From NCBI GenBank assembly GCA_028565635.1, contig JAOXYB010016720.1:1-19011 (forward strand): a stretch of 19,011 nucleotides of DNA, read 5' to 3'. Of this stretch, positions 16,601-19,011 are shown in pieces; the stretch's first letter is position 1; each line of letters begins with the position of its first letter. The stretch is from Phoronis ovalis (Eukaryota; Phoronida; Phoronidae). Below the pieces are notes generated by a model. It ran no database searches. It had not been told where the DNA came from and saw nothing but the letters and a program-made list of their open reading frames with translations. The translations under genes were made by a program, and so were the position numbers.

Positions 16601-18824
16601 AAGGTAGAAAGGAATTGTTACTTATATTAATTTCTTATTGGCAGAGTAACTCCCTTTTAAAGTGAAATAATTTCCGCAATTCACAAATGAATTTTGCTAC
16701 CTTACTTACAAAGACTTGTATGAATGTCATACATACTTTAAACACGTTTGTAGATTTTTCAACTTTTTATCCGGATTTTTTGTTTCAGTGGCTTGCTTAT
16801 ACTTCAGTATCTAAAAACAGGAAAATTATTTATTAATTAGGTTTATGAGTAAGTTCTGTGTACCATGATAGGGTTTTGTGCCTTTAAAAATACTAAGCTC
16901 CTAAGAACAAGTTAGTTATCAAAAAAAAAATGTATTCAAAATTGCAATTGAAAGTATATTTGTATTGATATAAATAATTTAATGTCCGTCACATGTACTA
17001 TCTTGTACAGGGGTATACATGGATAAAAATCACAACACGACCTGAAAAAACCAACTGGCACCACATAGGAAATATTGAGCCGCAGACATGATTCAGATTT
17101 TTACCTTTTACACAATGTCATGGGTAATTGACACACTATGTTTGCTTACAGGGTGTAACAATGACAGTCATAATGTTAGGAATGCATGTATATTCATTGA
17201 ACCATTAAGAGCCCTATGTTACATCAAAAAGCTTTTTGTGATTTGCTGGATAATTTGCATTATGTATATTTATTATAAATGGGTGAGAATGATGTAAATT
17301 TGGTGCCTTTTGTTTGATATCAGACATCCCATGTCAGGTGATAGCTCAAAATACCACATACCACAGGCAATAGAATTATTTATTTCAATGCAAGCTGTAC
17401 GAAATTCATAATTAACAATTGTTTCAGCAAATACTTTGCTTACAATAGACTGAGAGTAATTAATATTCCTTTCAACAATGTCTACATTGGATTCTTTTTA
17501 CATCTGTATACACTGATTATTAACTTACTGCAGCTTCTTCTGATCTTCCTAGCATGCTACAATATTAAACAGATAAATTATGAAACAACAGCATTTAATG
17601 TCAAATGATAAACTAACATCAATTCAAAAAGCCTTTATTTTTAAATACACATAATAGTATGTGTATAATAAATACAGATGCCAGACAAATTTTGAAAGTT
17701 AAATTAAATTTGAGTAAATTTTAAAAGTTATTGTAGCTTATTATAAAACAACATTCTGTGTACACACAAACAGCTCAGACAAAAACAATATCTACGGTCA
17801 ACCTTCATACGGAGAATGAAAAGAATGATATTATAATCAAAAAGTTTGTACCGATGAATAACTTACCCTAACATGTCCGCTAATTCTGACATATCATAGT
17901 GGAGACGAAGATAATGAAGGTAATGTTCACATGCTATGGGCCGCTTCATCATTTCTTGATTGAATGTAGATCTTTTTATTGTATTCCTCAAGAAAAGAAC
18001 TGCCTAAAATTTTAAAAACAGATTAAACTAGAATACTTGAGTGAAGCACTTAACATGCAACATTTATATTTTACTTCTGGTCATCTTTTTCTAAGTTTAT
18101 AAATGACGCAGTAAAACCCCTTCTTTGCTTGCAGTACTTACTGCCATTATTGTATTCCCATCATGCATCGCAACAGCAGCATCTACCAAACCCAATTTAT
18201 CGCTTTTGGACTTATACAGCTCAAGAGAATAGTTCTGAAAAAACAACAGAAGTTAATACCAAATTTTATAATTATGCAGAAAATTCAACTTACACCACAG
18301 GGTAAAAACTATGTCACTGTCACATAACCAACTGCAGCTGTTAGTATAATACTTTAGCTCACCCTTTTTATTCAAACTAATGTCTTGATACTCGATTTTT
18401 CAATATAATTTTTAATCTGAAGGTATTATAACCCTTCCACTGCTAATCAGAATAGCACGAGCGAGGAAATTCCTGATTTACCACTGAAATATACCTGCTT
18501 AAATTAATAAATATTAAATTTATACTGAAATACGACCATGTCATAAATGAAGAATTATTTTAATAATTTTAGTGTTTATTGGTATTTTCTTAGCATGAAG
18601 TAATAGATCCAGACAATAAAAACTGATGCATAATATTTTTTTTGTTTTGCTTAATTTTAAAATTGTAATCAGATTTGGGTTCCAAATATAAGAGGGCTAA
18701 AATTTGACACACACACGTGCGCGCACACACCAAAATTATGTGAAAGACTACTAACTTCACCATGAATAATTCTTTTTACTGTATCTTCAACTGGAAGAGC
18801 TTCCCATTTCTCACGTTTCACATA
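13588..18824 (-). CDS. VIPAS39: VIPAS39 (SPE-39/VIPAR), last 12 coding exons; 5' end outside the window
   Basis: The twelve exons join in frame to 356 residues and a stop. The family protein is about 490 residues, so roughly the N-terminal quarter lies beyond the right edge. It matches the Vps16 C-terminal-type helical region of VIPAS39. Signatures are DGNTIMAVLFLRNTIKRSTF, LGRSEEAA, HPRAASIVDQPLITTLYY with CCFYHY, LTDKQYVTTALRA, VDALLTTKNWLG, APISFEKIVHILIK, LIEDVDTRFQLAKKCKCH, KDRQQL, and the terminal SIKWKN (human ends in SQIRWKN). VIPAS39 binds VPS33B in the CHEVI complex with RAB11-positive endosomes and serves lysosomal and lysosome-related organelle delivery and apical sorting. Loss in humans causes ARC syndrome. 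Most introns here are phase 0. There is no sign of decay, so I expect a working gene. Confidence 0.95.
13609..13938 (-). other. VIPAS39 last intron, open for 32 codons from the donor
   Basis: GTAAGT donor and TTTACAG acceptor. The first 96 bases stay open in the exon's frame (starting VSSIVGPVPD). Retention would therefore give a longer, different C-terminus instead of SIKWKN. Confidence 0.75.
13939..14052 (-). CDS. VIPAS39: VIPAS39 penultimate exon
   Basis: Codes VLKIQKDRQQLEFYIRKHID and GSRDAIDYRIAQDLLRNS. It ends at TCA before a consensus GTAAGT donor (13933-13938 on the plus strand). KDRQQL and the DLLRNS-SIKWKN junction match the human KDRQQLLAY...LLSSSQIRWKN end. Read-through past the donor would add 32 codons to a TGA at 13840, which is intronic sequence with no family similarity. 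Confidence 0.95.
14053..14677 (-). other. VIPAS39 intron
   Basis: GTATTT donor, ATATTTTAG acceptor. A GGGGTTCTAATCC at about 14447 resembles a tRNA T-loop but has no stem partners. I see nothing else. Confidence 0.6.
14678..14767 (-). CDS. VIPAS39: VIPAS39 exon with a duplicated acceptor upstream
   Basis: Codes VLTKFLSLIEDVDTRFQLAK and KCKCHSVAVE, matching human [20 protein letters not shown]. The acceptor is ATCTTTGCAG and the donor is GTATTT, a weak site. A near copy of its 3' splice site lies 80 bases further upstream and would break the frame if used. Confidence 0.95.
14761..14870. repeat. direct repeat duplicating a VIPAS39 3' splice site
   Basis: Bases 14761-14790 and 14841-14870 match at 26 of 30 positions, offset 80. 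On the minus strand both read as a T-rich tract, TTTGCAG, then G[T/G]GTTAA. The first copy is the true acceptor (exon begins at 14767). The second offers an equivalent AG with a possible exon start at 14847. Similarity extends weakly about 15 bases into the exon side. Confidence 0.75.
15026..15112 (-). CDS. VIPAS39: VIPAS39 exon
   Basis: Codes NWLGKAQYKAPISFEKIVHI and LIKCDAPRD. It joins the previous exon as TTK-NWLG, a family signature. The acceptor is TATTTTTCAG and the donor is GTAAGT, phase 0. Confidence 0.96.
15113..15540 (-). other. VIPAS39 intron
   Basis: GTAAGA donor, TTTTTCAG acceptor. I see no further structure. Open frames across it come from exon read-through or chance. Confidence 0.6.
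15541..15672 (-). CDS. VIPAS39: VIPAS39 exon
   Basis: Codes NNLASPQAIKHAHQLTDKQ, YVTTALRAQARGRRWQAVD and ALLTTK. It aligns with human DKQYVLTALAARAKLRAW and VDALFTTK. The acceptor is TTTTTTACAG and the donor is GTAAGA, phase 0. Confidence 0.96.
15673..16012 (-). other. VIPAS39 intron
   Basis: GTACCT donor, TTTTACAG acceptor. AT-rich, nothing recognisable. Confidence 0.6.
16013..16147 (-). CDS. VIPAS39: VIPAS39 exon
   Basis: Codes AADVLAAAQKRHTVLQ, QHPRAASIVDQPLITTLYY and CCFYHYGLTE. The HPR-x-ASI-x-x-x-PL-x-TTL-x-Y-x-CFYHY block is diagnostic of VIPAS39. The acceptor is ATTTTACAG and the donor is GTACCT, both phase 0. Confidence 0.96.
16148..16464 (-). other. VIPAS39 intron
   Basis: GTAAGA donor, TTTTACAG acceptor. 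AT-rich with short A-runs, nothing recognisable. Confidence 0.6.
16465..16555 (-). CDS. VIPAS39: VIPAS39 exon
   Basis: Completes an Asn codon and codes AHFYGDSTLIHDAELVQQQV and ALLQRQLPVD, the family's HDxxxLLERQ-type helix. The acceptor is TTTATTTTAG and the donor is GTAAGA, phase 0. Confidence 0.92.
16737..16810 (-). CDS. VIPAS39: VIPAS39 exon
   Basis: Codes ILKYKQATETKNPDKKLKNL and QTCL plus two bases. The N-P-x-K-x-x-x-x-L-x-x-C pattern follows the human DPDKRKEFLKTC stretch. The acceptor is GTTTTTAG and the donor is GTATGT, phase 2. Confidence 0.9.
16811..17528 (-). other. VIPAS39 intron upstream of exon 16737-16810
   Basis: GTAAGT donor, TTTTTAG acceptor. The longest VIPAS39 intron in the window. 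A 69-codon plus-strand frame at 17088-17297 is hydrophobic and has no splice or start context; I treat it as chance. Confidence 0.6.
17529..17556 (-). CDS. VIPAS39: VIPAS39 micro-exon, 28 bases
   Basis: Completes the split glycine and codes MLGRSEEAA, matching the (D/G)RTEELA-type motif in the human protein. The acceptor is AATATTGTAG and the donor is GTAAGT. The phases (2 in, 0 out) fit both neighbours. An internal CTAG four codons in would be a wrong-frame acceptor. Confidence 0.85.
17557..17866 (-). other. VIPAS39 intron upstream of the micro-exon
   Basis: GTAAGT donor and a short, weakly pyrimidine-rich acceptor (TTAATATTGTAG). Nothing else is seen. Confidence 0.6.
17867..18003 (-). CDS. 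VIPAS39: VIPAS39 exon
   Basis: Codes AVLFLRNTIKRSTFNQEMM, KRPIACEHYLHYLRLHYD and MSELADML plus two bases. It matches the human AVLIFLKRTL...VALRHLIHFL region in spacing. The acceptor is AAATTTTAG and the donor is GTAAGT, phase 2. Confidence 0.95.
18142..18234 (-). CDS. VIPAS39: VIPAS39 exon
   Basis: Codes NYSLELYKSKSDKLGLVDAA then VAMHDGNTIMA, ending in phase 0 at GTAAGT. The A-x-x-x-x-DGN-x-I-x-AV junction into the next exon is a family signature. The acceptor is GTTTTTTCAG. Confidence 0.93.
18235..18755 (-). other. VIPAS39 intron with an alternating purine-pyrimidine tract
   Basis: GTTAGT donor, TTTTTTCAG acceptor. Apart from the CA/CG tract next to its donor, I see only AT-rich sequence. 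Confidence 0.6.
18707..18730. repeat. 24-base alternating purine-pyrimidine tract with an E-box
   Basis: A strictly alternating AC/GT/GC run, with CACGTG at 18714-18719 and the perfect palindrome GTGCGCGCAC at 18717-18726. Such tracts can adopt Z-DNA and are length-variable. It lies 25 bases from the donor of the exon at 18756. Confidence 0.7.
18756..18824 (-). CDS. VIPAS39: VIPAS39 exon (first in the window)
   Basis: Codes YVKREKWEALPVEDTVKRII and HGE. The acceptor is ATTTTTGCAG and the donor is GTTAGT. A competing donor 7 bases earlier (G|GTGAAG) would break the frame with the next exon. The start of this exon in the protein is unknown because upstream exons are not in the window. Confidence 0.8.
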
Positions 18825-19011
18825 CTGCAAAAATGTACAATGAAGTTTTTTAGAACAGGTATATTATATATACGTATATATTGACTATGAGTATTCAACA
18901 TACATACAAAGACAAATCGCGACTCATTTTAAAATTTAACAAGACATTTGTCATGTCTAATGCCCATCCAATGTGTAGGATATTTTTTTAACATTATTGT
19001 TTTTTTACATT
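18825..19011 (-). other. 3' part of a VIPAS39 intron cut by the window edge
   Basis: It leads into the acceptor ATTTTTGCAG. It contains a 16-base perfect palindrome, ATATATACGTATATAT, at 18866-18881. No further exon is visible before the edge. Confidence 0.55.

Noticed and set aside
17088-17297. 69-codon plus-strand frame inside a VIPAS39 intron, possible small membrane protein
   Set aside because: Hydrophobicity is expected from AT-rich sequence; no promoter, splice or poly(A) context.

Overview
This window is animal nuclear DNA: AT-rich, with two multi-exon genes split by GT-AG introns of about 0.14 to 3 kb. The two genes point towards each other, tail to tail. Both encode proteins of bilaterian families. 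The gene structure and protein divergence fit a bilaterian invertebrate. A block in one intron resembles interspersed repeats I recall from mollusc (bivalve-like) genomes, but I cannot fix the species.

Left part, 1-3256: no coding exon that I can support. It is upstream flank or 5' non-coding intron of the first gene. It holds a few short simple repeats and one 63-codon minus-strand open frame that I do not accept as a gene.

Middle, 3257-11964, plus strand: a complete coding sequence in 11 exons for an ANKRD11/ANKRD12-type nuclear protein. Every splice phase closes and gives 924 residues. The order is: basic N-terminus, a PLSER-type conserved segment, about 3.5 ankyrin repeats, a Ser/Thr-rich linker in one 1.04 kb exon, a basic patch, and the large conserved C-terminal domain. 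Vertebrate ANKRD11/12 proteins are 2000-2700 residues long. The difference is almost all in the linker, which lacks the long Lys/Glu-rich stretch.

11965-13587: convergent 3' region, with the 3' UTR of the first gene and candidate poly(A) signals for both strands lying about 30 bases apart near 13.3 kb.

Right part, 13588-19011, minus strand: the last 12 coding exons (356 residues plus stop) of VIPAS39/SPE-39, the VPS33B partner in endosome-lysosome trafficking. The 5' end of the gene lies beyond the right edge. The true stop is in a tiny final exon, SIKWKN-stop at 13588-13608. The larger open frame ending at 13840 is intron read-through.

The two proteins act in unrelated processes, nuclear co-regulation and vesicle traffic, so their pairing is positional. 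The most interesting points are: an ankyrin-like relic exon in intron 4 of the ANKRD gene; a duplicated, frame-breaking 3' splice site 80 bases upstream of a VIPAS39 exon; an upstream ORF whose stop overlaps the ANKRD start codon; three ANKRD introns with an in-frame UAG inside the donor site; and the compact linker. I found no CRISPR, RNA gene or intact mobile element.
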